Assembly: GCA_003134655.1 (NCBI GenBank)
Contig: PLBY01000079.1
Span: 1-64,000 of the forward strand
Direction of reading: 5' to 3'
Origin: Acidobacteriaceae bacterium
Lineage (GTDB): Bacteria > Acidobacteriota > Terriglobia > Terriglobales > Acidobacteriaceae
DNA: 64,000 nt
Shown in pieces: positions 45,755-54,478 of the stretch. The notes beneath the pieces were generated by a model, which had not been told where the DNA came from, did no database searches, and was given only the letters and a program-made list of their open reading frames with translations. The translations under genes and the position numbers were made by a program. Position 1 is the first letter of the stretch, and every line of letters starts with the position of its first letter.

Positions 45755-46783
45755 CTAGAACCTCACCTTCACATCCGGACTCTTTTCCAGGTGAATGCTC
45801 TCCACAAACCGCACTTTACCCGTGCGCAGCGTCATGATCACAGAAGAAGTGCGCGTTCCTTCGCCGAAGAAGCGCACGCCCTTCATCAGCGCACCGTCGG
45901 TCACGCCCGTGGCAGCGAAGATCAATTGCTTGCCCGGAGCCAGATCTTCCGCTTCATAAATGCGACTCTTGTCCTTGATTCCCATTCGCTCCAGGCGCTC
46001 CTCGTGCTCGGGTTTTACCACTAGCCGCCCAAGCATGTAGCCATTCAGACAGCGAACCGCAGCCGCCGTGATGACGCCCTCCGGTGCCCCTCCGGATCCC
46101 ATGACTGCGTGCACTCCAGTTCCAATCACGGCTGCCGCAATTCCGGCGGAAAGATCGCCATCGCCGATCAGGCGGATGCGGGCTCCGCAGGCGCGAATAT
46201 CGGCAATAAGCTTCTCGTGCCGCGGACGGTCGAGCACAATCACAACCAGGTCTTGCACATCGCGCTCCAGTCGCCGGGCGATGTTCTTCAGATTGTGGGA
46301 TACGGGCGCGTCGATATAGACCGCGTCTTTGCACGACGGACCGACAACAATCTTGTCCATGTAGCAGTCGGGCGCGTTGAGCAGGCCTCCGCGTTCGGAT
46401 GCGGCTAGCACGGTGATCGCCCCCGGCGCCCCCGTGGCGCATAGATTGGTGCCTTCCAGCGGATCGACCGCGATGTCGACCTCGGGGACTTCCGTGCCGT
46501 CGGGAAACTCGGCGCCCACTTTCTCGCCGATGTAGAGCATGGGCGCCTCGTCGCGCTCGCCCTCGCCAATCACGATTGTGCCCCGCATGGGGATCGAGTC
46601 CATCGTCTTGCGCATGGCCTCGGTGGCCACCTGGTCGCTGAGTTTGCGCTCGCCCTGTCCCATGGTGCGGGCCGACTCGATCGCGGCCACTTCCACCACG
46701 CGCAGGAAGCGCGACGCCAGGTCGCTTTCAATGTTTTCCCCGAAACTGCGGGCCTTGCCTTCCGGACGAGTCTGCGTACCCAT
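45755..46783 (-). CDS. glpX: Class II fructose-1,6-bisphosphatase
   Basis: Hydrolyses fructose-1,6-bisphosphate in gluconeogenesis. It has 342 residues, the GlpX length. Motifs: [15 protein letters not shown], the metal-binding [33 protein letters not shown] and [15 protein letters not shown]. The ATG of [20 protein letters not shown] at 46781-46783 is preferred, with GGGAG upstream. A longer in-frame start 20 residues earlier is not supported by a conserved N-terminus. It is divergent from a small membrane protein. Confidence 0.94.
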   Translation of the reverse strand: MGTQTRPEGKARSFGENIESDLASRFLRVVEVAAIESARTMGQGERKLSDQVATEAMRKTMDSIPMRGTIVIGEGERDEAPMLYIGEKVGAEFPDGTEVPEVDIAVDPLEGTNLCATGAPGAITVLAASERGGLLNAPDCYMDKIVVGPSCKDAVYIDAPVSHNLKNIARRLERDVQDLVVIVLDRPRHEKLIADIRACGARIRLIGDGDLSAGIAAAVIGTGVHAVMGSGGAPEGVITAAAVRCLNGYMLGRLVVKPEHEERLERMGIKDKSRIYEAEDLAPGKQLIFAATGVTDGALMKGVRFFGEGTRTSSVIMTLRTGKVRFVESIHLEKSPDVKVRF

Positions 46784-46991
46784 TTTCGGTCTCCCGAGCG
46801 CTTTGATGTGGCAGTTGCGCGCCGGGTTGAGACTATATCGCAACCGCGGGCCGGATTGAAAGTTGCGCTGGATGGCAAGTTGAATTCGCCTCTACAAGAT
46901 CGATCTTGCATTCGCAAGCGCCGCGCGCAACCTGCTCACGAAACGAATGCCTGCTGCCGCGCACTATGGGTGAGAGCAGTTCGGAGGTTTT

Positions 46992-47483
46992 ATGTCAGCT
47001 GTAGCGGATCGTGTGCTATCGATTGCAAAGCCCGAGGCGCCGTCCTCGAACGGCGTTTGGGTGCCACTCGTAGGTGGACTTTGGGTTCTGGCGAACGTCG
47101 GCCTCGCGGCACTTGGGATCTATATCGACTGGCCGATCCTGTGCGCGTTCCTGGCGGGACTGATGAATGGCTCACTCCTGTCGGTGATTGCGGTGGCCAC
47201 GGCGAGCGAGCGACTCCAGGCTGGCACCACCGGACTCCTGGGCGGACTCAGCCTGAGCGCGCTGCGCAGTGACGGCAGCATGGTTTGGAAAGCCATGCAG
47301 TCCGTCCATGGTTTTGTCGACACCTTGTTCAGCGTGTTGGGTATTGAGCTCGACGAGAGAATGCATCATGCCCTCGAGCAGGAAGCTCTCTACATGATCT
47401 GGACGATCGTGTTCGTCGTGCTGGCTTCGCTGGTCGCGGAGTGGGTGCGATCATCCCGGGCGCAGACGGATCGCGAACGCTAG
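46992..47483 (+). CDS. Small membrane protein of unknown function
   Basis: I do not recognise this 163-residue protein. There are two helices in the N-terminal half (about 23-45, VWVPLVGGLWVLANVGLAAL; about 47-68) and one at the C-terminus (about 135-152, MIWTIVFVVLASLVAEWV), with an amphipathic region between. GGAGG lies just before the ATG. Its stop overlaps the stop of the convergent selenoprotein gene by 4 nt. Confidence 0.6.
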   Translation: MSAVADRVLSIAKPEAPSSNGVWVPLVGGLWVLANVGLAALGIYIDWPILCAFLAGLMNGSLLSVIAVATASERLQAGTTGLLGGLSLSALRSDGSMVWKAMQSVHGFVDTLFSVLGIELDERMHHALEQEALYMIWTIVFVVLASLVAEWVRSSRAQTDRER

Positions 47484-48304
47484 CGCAGTTGTTTGGCGGC
47501 CGCCAGCATCTCGTCCGCGCGGGCTCGGACGCGGATATCTTCGGTGAAGTTGCTCCAGCGCACAATCTTGGACGAGTCCACCAGAAACTCGGCTGGCCGT
47601 GCAATGTCGTGCCCATCCGGCCCGCCCCCAGTGTGCAGCAAGTGGTAGCGCCGAATCACCGCGGTATCAGGATCAGAAAGAATCGGGAACGTGTACCCCG
47701 CCTTGTTGGCCAGATCGCGCGACACCTCAGGCGCGTCCACGCTAATCGCGACTGGACGTACGCCAGCCGCCTGAAACTCCGCCAGACGTTTCTCCACACC
47801 TCGTAACTCGAGGTTGCAGAAAGGTCACCAGTAGCCGCGGTAGAAGATCAGTAGTACCGCCTTGGGAGCCTGGGCTTGCGATTGAGATGTAGAAGCGGAC
47901 GCAGCCGGAGCGAGAAGTTGGTCGAGCGATACCGGCTTCCCCGTAGTATCGGAAAGAGTGAAGTCAGGAACCCTCTGCCCGACCTGCGGCGCCACCGTTG
48001 AACTGGGCAACTCGCGAGCTTTGACGAACGCGAACGCGGTGAGTCCGAGGGGAAACAGAGCAATTGCGGTCAGTACAACGCTCAGCACTTTACCGCGATA
48101 GACATGCGCCTGGCCAAACGCTCGCCGCAGTCCGGTGGCAAGAAAGACCAAAGCGAGGACCCCGAACAACACGCTCAGCCAGGGAAGTGCTCCCTGCAAG
48201 GGAGGACTCACAAAGAATGCGACGTTGCAGCCGATAGCTCCGAGGGCAAACAAGAGTCCCCACCAGGGCGCGGTGTTCTTTCGGCGTTCCGTTGCGTCCG
48301 GCAT
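47480..48304 (-). CDS. Membrane-anchored peroxiredoxin-like selenoprotein (in-frame TGA)
   Basis: Read through one TGA (47825-47827), this is a 274-residue protein. Residues ~14-95 form three membrane helices (FALGAIGCNVAFFVSPPL, LSVLFGVLALVFLATGL, VVLTAIALFPLGLTAFAFV). The AhpC/TSA-type thioredoxin fold follows: RVPDFTLSDTTGKPVSLDQL, AVLLIFYRGYW-U-PFCNLELR, then VAISVDAPEVSRDLANKAGY and TFPILSD. The TGA is exactly the first Cys codon of the usual FYRGxWCPFC, so U160-x-x-C163. A hairpin follows 16 nt after the TGA. Conventional annotation would split it into a 159-residue and a ~105-residue protein. Selenocysteine genes lie outside the window, so the call is strong but not proven. Confidence 0.8.
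47798..47827 (-). promoter_or_regulatory. Bacterial SECIS-like hairpin downstream of the UGA
   Basis: Minus-strand reading after TGA: 10 spacer nt, then ACCTCG, loop AGTTA, CGAGGT (6 bp perfect; C-A/T-G pairs extend it around a bulged G). The loop begins 16 nt after the UGA with G at its second position. Bacterial SECIS elements normally have the loop about 16-37 nt from the UGA with G in the first two loop positions. Confidence 0.6.
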
Positions 48305-48451
48305 GGCCTCAGAGTTTAACAGAGAGGTCGAACGCCCCTGGCCTGGCTCTCCTGCAAATCCGCAGGTCTTCGGAGGGATTGCTGGCGTCTATCCGAATAA
48401 TTGATCCTTAGGTCACCGGATGCCGTGGTATTCTCGCAGACCTGCCGCGAA

Positions 48452-49663
48452 ATGAATGCCATGCCTGACCGCCCGCTGACTTTCCTCTGCATCACCACCT
48501 ACGAGAAGGGACAGGAGTTCATGCGCGAGTGCAAGCGCCGGGGCTGCCGCGTCATCCTGCTCACTGCGGAGAAACTGCGCGATGCCGATTGGCCACGCGA
48601 AATTCTTGACGACACCTTCTACTTACCTGAGGAGATTGCGCTCGCCGACATCGTCGGGGCGGTGACGCATCTGGCGCGCAACCATAAACTCGACCGCATC
48701 GTGGCGCTCGACGAATACGACATGGAGACCGCTGCCACTCTGCGCGAGCACCTGCGAATCCCTGGCATGGGCCTTACCACCATGCGTTATTTTCGCGACA
48801 AGCTGGCCATGCGCATGCGTGCGCTCGATCGTAATGTGCGCGTGCCCGATTTCGTGCCGGTCGTGAATCACGCTGACATTCGCTATTACCTCGAGCACGT
48901 GCCCGGTCCATGGGTGCTCAAGCCGCGGCAGGAAGCGTCCGCGATCGGCATCAAGAAGATCCATGCCGCCGAAGAACTGTGGCCGCTGCTCAATCAGCTA
49001 GGCGACAAGCAGTCTTCGTATCTGCTGGAAAAGTTTCTCCCCGGTGACGTCTTTCACGTTGACTCCGTCGTGTCGGAGAACGAAGTGGTCTTCTCCAACG
49101 TCAGCAAATACGGCAAGCCCCCCATGAACGTGGCCCAGGGCGGCGGGATTTTCACCACGTTCACGGTGCCAAGAGGAAGCGAAGACGACTCCGGGCTGCG
49201 CGCGATCAACCGCGACCTCATCGCGGCGCTAGGCCTGGTGCGCGGGGTCGCGCACGCGGAGTTTATCCAGGCACATTCCGACGGACACTTTTATTTTCTC
49301 GAATGCGCCGCACGCGTCGGTGGAGCCTACATCAACGAGATGGTCGAAGCCGCAACGGGAATCAATCTCTGGCGGGAGTGGGCGCGCGTCGAAGTCGCCG
49401 GAGGCGATGGCAGCTATCGGTTGTCCCCAGTGCGCGAAGAATATGCCGGCGTGATTCTTTCCCTGGCGCGGCAGGACGATCCCGACACCTCGTCCTACAA
49501 CGATCCGGAAGTGTGCCTGCGAATCAAGAGGCATCACCACGCAGGCCTGGTACTGCGATCGTCCGACCCGCAGAAGATACCGACTCTGCTCGAGGGATAC
49601 GCGCGCCGCTTCGCAGAAGAATTCCTGGCAGTCGAGCCCCCTCGAGACAAGCCCACAGCCTAG
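48452..49663 (+). CDS. ATP-grasp ligase-like protein
   Basis: A 403-residue ATP-grasp carboxylate ligase family protein. The ATP-binding segment PWVLKPRQEASAIGIKKI (about 150-167) and the acidic SYLLEKFLPGDVFHVDSVV are followed by the metal-binding FYFLECAARVGGAYINEMVE (about 293-312). The N-terminal pre-ATP-grasp region reads FLCITTYEKGQEFM. The partner substrates are unknown; the family forms amide or thioester bonds between a carboxylate and an amine or thiol. Start ATG 48452 or 48461; no clear Shine-Dalgarno. It is divergent from the selenoprotein. Confidence 0.83.
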   Translation: MNAMPDRPLTFLCITTYEKGQEFMRECKRRGCRVILLTAEKLRDADWPREILDDTFYLPEEIALADIVGAVTHLARNHKLDRIVALDEYDMETAATLREHLRIPGMGLTTMRYFRDKLAMRMRALDRNVRVPDFVPVVNHADIRYYLEHVPGPWVLKPRQEASAIGIKKIHAAEELWPLLNQLGDKQSSYLLEKFLPGDVFHVDSVVSENEVVFSNVSKYGKPPMNVAQGGGIFTTFTVPRGSEDDSGLRAINRDLIAALGLVRGVAHAEFIQAHSDGHFYFLECAARVGGAYINEMVEAATGINLWREWARVEVAGGDGSYRLSPVREEYAGVILSLARQDDPDTSSYNDPEVCLRIKRHHHAGLVLRSSDPQKIPTLLEGYARRFAEEFLAVEPPRDKPTA

Positions 49664-49672
49664 CCGTTCGTA

Positions 49673-49712
49673 TGTGGCGCGGGCGCCCCCGCCCGCGCAC
49701 TGCGAGGGGCAA
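49673..49712. repeat. GC-rich palindromic intergenic unit
   Basis: TGTGGCGCGGGCGCCCCCGC CCGCGCACTGCG: a GCGCGGGC/GCCCGCGC hairpin headed by TGTGG. Relation to the family A or B repeats is uncertain. Confidence 0.4.
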
Positions 49713-49780
49713 AACCGGAGATGCGCTTACCCAAGTTGTAGCACGCTTTACGCTGCACCTGGCTCTGCTACTATTTGCCC

Positions 49781-50215
49781 ATGAGCACAACCGCCAGTGA
49801 ACATACAGCGTCGTCGGAGCGCCCGGAACGAAAAGAGCCGACTTATCTTTTCACCGAGAAATACGTCGCCGACAAGAGCGAGATCGCGCGCCACTTCATC
49901 GAAACCCGCGCCCGCCTCAATGCCAATGTCGACAAGGCCAACAATTTCCTGGTGAAGCGCTTCTACAACATCGATCACAATGCGTACCTGGAAGGCCCAC
50001 TCCCGGCCAAGACGAAAGAGTTGATGGGACTGGTCGCCTCGGCCTGCCTGCGCTGCGACGACTGCATCTTCTACCACGCCATCCAAGCCTACCGCCTGGG
50101 TGTGAACCGGGCCGAGCAGGAAGAATCGCTGAATGTCGCGCTAGTGGTCGGAGGCAGCATCGTCATCCCGCACCTCCGCCGCGCCTATGAATTGCTAGAA
50201 GAGATCTACGGCTGA
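49781..50215 (+). CDS. AhpD/carboxymuconolactone decarboxylase-family protein
   Basis: A 144-residue alpha-helical protein. The redox motif CLRCDDCIFYHA contains the AhpD-type C-x2-C-x3-H (CDDCIFYH), in the common fold context AKTKELMGLVASACL. Such proteins reduce or detoxify peroxides or act in decarboxylation. The nearby membrane selenoperoxiredoxin (1.5 kb away) makes a thiol-redox role plausible but unproven. The ATG at 49781 is used; a TTG 6 nt earlier is also in frame. Confidence 0.8.
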   Translation: MSTTASEHTASSERPERKEPTYLFTEKYVADKSEIARHFIETRARLNANVDKANNFLVKRFYNIDHNAYLEGPLPAKTKELMGLVASACLRCDDCIFYHAIQAYRLGVNRAEQEESLNVALVVGGSIVIPHLRRAYELLEEIYG

Positions 50216-50240
50216 AAATGTGGCGAATGTGTGTTGAATA

Positions 50241-50286
50241 TGTGGGGACGGCCGCCTTCGGCCGACCGCCGGGCGCAGCCCGGCGA
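50241..50286. repeat. Palindromic repeat, family A copy
   Basis: TGTGGGGACGGCCGCCTTCG then GCCGACCGCCGGGCGCAGCC and CGGCG: CGGCCGCCTTCGGCCG folds on itself and CCGGGCGCAGCCCGG makes a second hairpin. Headed by TGTGGGGA like the other copies. Confidence 0.65.
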
Positions 50287-50300
50287 GTCAACTAGCGAGA

Positions 50301-50439
50301 TTAGGCCTTGTTCTTAGCTTCAGCGTGCCCCATCCACCTGCCGATCGCTACAAACCACAACCCGGTCAGCAGAAACGCCGCCAGCAGCATGACCGCGTTG
50401 CGCGAGGATAGCGGTCACGATAGCGTAAATGCGCACCAT
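50301..50439 (-). pseudogene. Small membrane protein with a probable frameshift
   Basis: The ATG at 50437-50439 overlaps the stop of the upstream small gene (TGATG). It reads MVRIYAIVTAILAQ, then the hydrophobic reading moves to the next frame (NAVMLLAAFLLTGLWFVAIG) and ends AEAKNKA at TAA 50301-50303. The 139-bp span is not a multiple of three. A single indel near 50395-50405 would restore a ~46-residue protein. Alternatively only the 29-residue inner frame (from 50390) is real. Confidence 0.35.
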
Positions 50440-50663
50440 CACCGCTCTGATGCCGACCGCTGCCGCAACACCGAAGTCACGAAACTGACCACGATCAGCG
50501 CGATCCCAGCGCCCAGCTTGAGCCGGTCCGGATTCCGCAGTCCTTCCCGCACTACATCCGGAGGCCAGAAGATTCGGGCATCCTTTACCGCGTCGAGGCA
50601 GGCCAGTACACCCGAGAGGAATATCCCGGCCATCGCAACCCGCCGTTTCTTCTCTGGAGTCAT
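50439..50663 (-). CDS. Small membrane protein of unknown function
   Basis: A 74-residue protein: charged start MTPEKKRRVAM, a hydrophobic segment AGIFLSGVLACLDAV, a conserved-looking loop (ARIFWPPDVVREGLRNPDRL), and a second hydrophobic helix LGAGIALIVVSFVTSVL. The ATG at 50661-50663 is chosen; longer in-frame starts would run into the family A repeat. It is followed by an overlapping second small frame. Confidence 0.55.
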   Translation of the reverse strand: MTPEKKRRVAMAGIFLSGVLACLDAVKDARIFWPPDVVREGLRNPDRLKLGAGIALIVVSFVTSVLRQRSASER

Positions 50664-50687
50664 CGCGCTTGATCCCTCAAGCGGTTT

Positions 50688-50797
50688 ATGTGGGGACAGC
50701 CGCCTTCGGCTGTCCGCCGGGTGCGGCCCAGCGGCGCTATGCGACGATCCCCGTCGAGCTTCGCTCGACTGACAGCAGAAGGCGGCTGTCCCCACAT
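50688..50797. repeat. 110-bp element bounded by 20-bp perfect inverted repeats (family A doublet)
   Basis: ATGTGGGGACAGCCGCCTTC (50688-50707) and GAAGGCGGCTGTCCCCACAT (50778-50797) are exact inverted repeats. Inside are the family A hairpin CGCCTTCGGC and GTCGAGCTTCGCTCGAC. The right half aligns with the copy at 4841-4889. It looks like a two-unit REP/BIME or a tiny MITE, with no coding content. Confidence 0.8.
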
Positions 50798-50804
50798 GTT
50801 TCTG

Positions 50805-51986
50805 CTAGAACGCGTCAATCCCTGTGATGCTCTGCCCGATGATCAGCGAGTGCACGTCGTGTGTGCCCTCATAGGTCTTCACCGACTCCAGGTTCATCAT
50901 GTGGCGCATGACGGGATAGTCATCGGCCACTCCGTTCGCGCCGAGAATGTCGCGGGACAGGCGGGCACACTCCAGCGCCATCCACACGTTGTTGCGCTTC
51001 GCCATCGAGATGTGCTGAGGCTCGATCTTGCCCGCGTCCTTCAACCGGCCAACCTGCAGCACCAGCAACTGTGCCTTCGTGATTTCGCTGATCATCCAGG
51101 TGAGCTTGTCTTGCACGAGTTGGTGCGAGGCGATGGGCTGATTGCGCCACTGCTTGCGCAGCAGAGAGTATTGCAGTGCGCAGTCATAGCACGCCATGGC
51201 AGCTCCCAGCGCTCCCCAGGCAATGCCGTAGCGTGCCTGGTTCAGGCACATCAGCGGAGATTTCAGGCCGCCGGTTTTGGGCAACAGGTTTGATTCCGGC
51301 ACATGCACATCCTGCAGCGACAGCCCCGACGTCACCGACGCCCGCAGCGACCACTTGCCGTGAATGTCGTCGGCCTTGAATCCGGGCCGATCAGTCTCTA
51401 CGAGGAATCCCCGGATCTTGTCGTTCTCGTTCTCGACTTTGGCCCAGATGATCGCGACGTCGGCGATCGTGCCGGATGTGATCCACATCTTCTCCCCGTT
51501 GATCACATACTCGTTCCCGACTTTTTTAGCGCGAGTGCGCATGCCGCCGGGGTTCGACCCGAAGTCCGGCTCAGTGAGGCCGAAGCATCCGAGCTTTTCG
51601 CCTTTCTGCATCGGAGGAAGCCACGTCTGCTTCTGCTCTTCGCTGCCGAATTCATAAATCGGATACATGCAAAGTCCCGACTGCACACTCACAAAGCTGC
51701 GCACGCCCGAGTCGCCGCGCTCGAGTTCCTGCGTCATCAGGCCGTATTCCACGTTTCCCATGCCGGCGCAGCCGTAGCCCTTCAGCGACGCACCAAAGAA
51801 GCCGAGGTCGGCCATCGGTTTCACTAGTTCGCGTGGAAAACGCCCGGCGCGGTTGCATTCCTCGATGATGGGAATCAGATTGTCTTCGATGAACTGGCGG
51901 GTCGTGTCGCGCACCAGACGCTCGTCGTCGGTCAGAAGGGAATCGTACTGGATGAAATCGACACCGCGGAATTTGATGGCAGGCAT
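50805..51986 (-). CDS. gcdH: Glutaryl-CoA dehydrogenase-type acyl-CoA dehydrogenase
   Basis: Oxidatively decarboxylates glutaryl-CoA to crotonyl-CoA with FAD (lysine, tryptophan and aromatic degradation). It has 393 residues. FAD/substrate signatures: LGCFGLTEPDFGSNPGGM, KMWITSG and the family's RASVTSGLSLQDV. The catalytic Glu lies in the C-terminal VKTYEGTHDVHSL, followed by IIGQSITGIDAF, all closer to GcdH than to short-chain enzymes. The ATG of MPAIKFRGVDFIQYD at 51984-51986 is preferred to an in-frame start 15 residues upstream. No other degradation genes are nearby. Confidence 0.88.
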   Translation of the reverse strand: MPAIKFRGVDFIQYDSLLTDDERLVRDTTRQFIEDNLIPIIEECNRAGRFPRELVKPMADLGFFGASLKGYGCAGMGNVEYGLMTQELERGDSGVRSFVSVQSGLCMYPIYEFGSEEQKQTWLPPMQKGEKLGCFGLTEPDFGSNPGGMRTRAKKVGNEYVINGEKMWITSGTIADVAIIWAKVENENDKIRGFLVETDRPGFKADDIHGKWSLRASVTSGLSLQDVHVPESNLLPKTGGLKSPLMCLNQARYGIAWGALGAAMACYDCALQYSLLRKQWRNQPIASHQLVQDKLTWMISEITKAQLLVLQVGRLKDAGKIEPQHISMAKRNNVWMALECARLSRDILGANGVADDYPVMRHMMNLESVKTYEGTHDVHSLIIGQSITGIDAF

Positions 51987-52337
51987 GATGGTCTCCTGAC
52001 GAAAGTGGGTCCCCAAGGACCGGGCGGTCACCGCAGGGCAAACATATGACGGTAGCAGGGGTGAGCAACGCGGGTCAACGTGCGTCGACTCTTCTCAGGT
52101 CATCGTGGCAAATGTGCGAATGTGGGGACAGCCGCCTCGGCTGTCCGTCGAGCGAAGCTTGGCAGCTCGTGGTTCGCTACCTTCAATGTGACCGCTGGCC
52201 AGCGCAGACCGCACTCATTTTCGTTCTTGCAGGATAGTTCGGTGTATGCTGTTTGCGGCGTTTTCCCAGTCTTAAATCGATTCACTATGCCGCGGCAGAA
52301 CTCGAGGGCTGCCTCCGGCTGAAATCACGGAGGCATC
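51987..52337. other. Intergenic region with a family A repeat
   Basis: About 350 bp between gcdH and the glycosidase-like gene. Its recognisable content is the family A unit at 52119-52161 (TGTGGGGACAGCCGCCTCGG then CTGTCCGTCGAGCGAAGCTT). The remainder should hold promoters for both divergent genes; I cannot place them. Confidence 0.55.
52119..52161. repeat. Palindromic repeat, family A copy
   Basis: ATGTGGGGACAGCCGCCTCG then GCTGTCCGTCGAGCGAAGCT: the same unit as the left half of the 50688 element, one base shorter in the hairpin loop. Confidence 0.65.
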
Positions 52338-54467
52338 ATGGCGTTGCATGTCGCGTCTCGTCTTTCTGCAACTTTCGTCGGGGTGAGCGTCCTTTTGTTA
52401 TGGGTAGGCTCGGCTACCGCCCAAAAGGTGACCGTTGATGCCGACCCCGCGCACGTCGCCAACACGTTCAGCCCCGTCCGCTCTCTGGGCGCGGCCATCG
52501 ATCGCCTGCGCACCGGCTCTCCCGACCATTTGCTGAAAGATCCGCTGCTGCACGAAATCCTCGGCGCGGGATGGCAGACCGTGAGCTATCGCCAGAATAC
52601 TGAGCTGATGGTCGAGGCCTGGCACTGGAATCCCGCAGGCAAGTGGAGCAACGCCGACAAGCAGGAAGGCTACTTCGTCGGCAGCGCAGAGCCCGGCGCG
52701 GAGATTCATAGTTCGTGGGCGTACCCGCTGCCGCATCGCGGATTCAGCCGCGGGGACGGCAATGGCTGGTCGCGACTCACCGATGGAGATCCCAAGTCGT
52801 ACTGGAAGAGTAATCCCTACCTGACCAAAGCATTCACGGGCGAAGACGACTCACTGCATCCGCAGTGGGTGATGATCGACCTCGGCAGCAAGATTGACGT
52901 GAACGCGATTCGCATCGCCTGGGCCGATCCCTACGCGAAACGCTACTCGGTGCAATTCTGGACCGGCGAACTCGAGCCCTTCTATGAGGGCACGACCAAG
53001 GGCACCTGGCAGACTTTCCCTCTGGGCAACATCACCGAGGCCAAAGGCGGCACGGTCACGCTCAAGCTCGTTTCCTGGATGATTCCCGTCCGCTACATCC
53101 GCATCTGGATGACCGAGTCTTCGAACACTTGCGACACTCACGGTTCGGCTGACAAACGCAACTGCGTTGGATATGCCATCAACGAACTCTACGTCGGATC
53201 GCTCTCGACCGACGGCACGTTCAACGACTACGTCACTCATTTCCCCAGCCGCGATCAGACCGTGACCTGGCCGTCTTCGGTCGACCCGTGGACCGCGTCT
53301 ACTGATCTCGATCAATCTCGCGGAGATCAGGTTGGATTCGATTTCTTCATGACAAGCGGTATCACCCGCGGCCTTCCGACCATGGTCCCGATCGCGATGC
53401 TATACGCCACGCCCGAAGATGCGGCCAACGAGATCGCGTATCTCTACAAGCGTCACTATCCCATCTCTTACGTCGAGATGGGCGAAGAGGCCGACGGACA
53501 GCACATGCTTCCGGAAGACTATGCCGCGTTGTACGTTCAGTTCGCCACCGCGATTCACAAACTCGTGCCCGAAGCGAAGCTCGGAGGCCCGCCCTTCGAA
53601 GGAACATTCGGCGACGTTGAAGTCTGGCCCGATGCCAACGGGAAGGTTTCGTGGATCGGCCGCTTCCTCGATTACCTGAAAGCGCACGGCCGGCTGAACG
53701 ATTTCACATTCTTTTCGTTCGAGCACTATCCATATCAGGACAGGCCCACATATTCCTGGGCAGATCTGTATCCCGAGCCCGGCTACGTGAGCCACATCGT
53801 GCAGGTCTGGAAAGACAATGGCCTGCCGCCGAATATTCCATTCTTCATGACCGAGGGCAACATCGGAGGAGGAGCGCCTCCATCGACCATCAAGAGCGGC
53901 CTGTGGCTCGCGGACTACGTTGGCACCATGATGAGCGAAGGCGCCGGCGCGACTTACTACTTCCATTACATGCCGTACCCGAGAGAAATGGGCGGCTTCG
54001 GGAATTTCTTGTGGATCGACCAGGACTATAAGGTGCTGGGCTATCCCCCGCAGTATCTGGCGGCGCAAGTCATCACGAAAGAGTGGGTGCAGCCGATCGA
54101 CGCGCCACACAAGCAGTTCAAAGCCGCAAGCGATGTCAACGATGCGGCCGGAAATATGATGGTCACAGCCTACGCAGTCGAACGGCCGGATGGACAGTGG
54201 TCGGTGATGCTGGTCAACCGCGACCAGTACAACGACCACGCCGTGAAAGTCGCATTCGCGGGCGGCAAACACGATCGCCATTTCTCAGGCCAGGTCGACC
54301 GCATCACCCTCGGCTCCAACGAGTATCAGTGGCACCGCGAGGGCGCCGGCGGACATGCCGATCCCGACGGTCCGCCCTCAAAATCGAAAGTAGACGGCGG
54401 CGCGGATGCCCTCTACCAGATTCCGAAAGCGTCGATCACCGTGCTGCGCGGGCGAATCGAAGACTAA
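52338..54467 (+). CDS. Secreted glycosidase-like protein with discoidin-type domain
   Basis: A 709-residue exported protein (signal peptide about 1-28, GVSVLLLWVGSATAQ). Residues ~130-300 resemble a discoidin/F5-8C carbohydrate-binding domain (WVMIDLGSKIDVNAIRIAWA and VRYIRIWMTESS). Residues ~330-600 are TIM-barrel-like: ISYVEMGEEADGQ could carry the acid/base Glu and IPFFMTEGNIGG the nucleophile Glu, as in clan GH-A enzymes. The exact GH family is not clear. CGGAGG lies just before the ATG. A role in breaking down extracellular polysaccharide is inferred. Confidence 0.72.
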   Translation: MALHVASRLSATFVGVSVLLLWVGSATAQKVTVDADPAHVANTFSPVRSLGAAIDRLRTGSPDHLLKDPLLHEILGAGWQTVSYRQNTELMVEAWHWNPAGKWSNADKQEGYFVGSAEPGAEIHSSWAYPLPHRGFSRGDGNGWSRLTDGDPKSYWKSNPYLTKAFTGEDDSLHPQWVMIDLGSKIDVNAIRIAWADPYAKRYSVQFWTGELEPFYEGTTKGTWQTFPLGNITEAKGGTVTLKLVSWMIPVRYIRIWMTESSNTCDTHGSADKRNCVGYAINELYVGSLSTDGTFNDYVTHFPSRDQTVTWPSSVDPWTASTDLDQSRGDQVGFDFFMTSGITRGLPTMVPIAMLYATPEDAANEIAYLYKRHYPISYVEMGEEADGQHMLPEDYAALYVQFATAIHKLVPEAKLGGPPFEGTFGDVEVWPDANGKVSWIGRFLDYLKAHGRLNDFTFFSFEHYPYQDRPTYSWADLYPEPGYVSHIVQVWKDNGLPPNIPFFMTEGNIGGGAPPSTIKSGLWLADYVGTMMSEGAGATYYFHYMPYPREMGGFGNFLWIDQDYKVLGYPPQYLAAQVITKEWVQPIDAPHKQFKAASDVNDAAGNMMVTAYAVERPDGQWSVMLVNRDQYNDHAVKVAFAGGKHDRHFSGQVDRITLGSNEYQWHREGAGGHADPDGPPSKSKVDGGADALYQIPKASITVLRGRIED

Positions 54468-54478
54468 ACAGCACAGTT

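Noticed and set aside
47480-47797. Separate 105-residue gene ending the peroxiredoxin region
   Set aside because: It has no start of its own with a ribosome site and continues the same frame and fold as the upstream part; read-through at TGA explains both pieces.
52338-54467. Assignment of the secreted glycosidase to a named GH family
   Set aside because: The two Glu-containing motifs suggest clan GH-A, but no family signature is strong enough to name.
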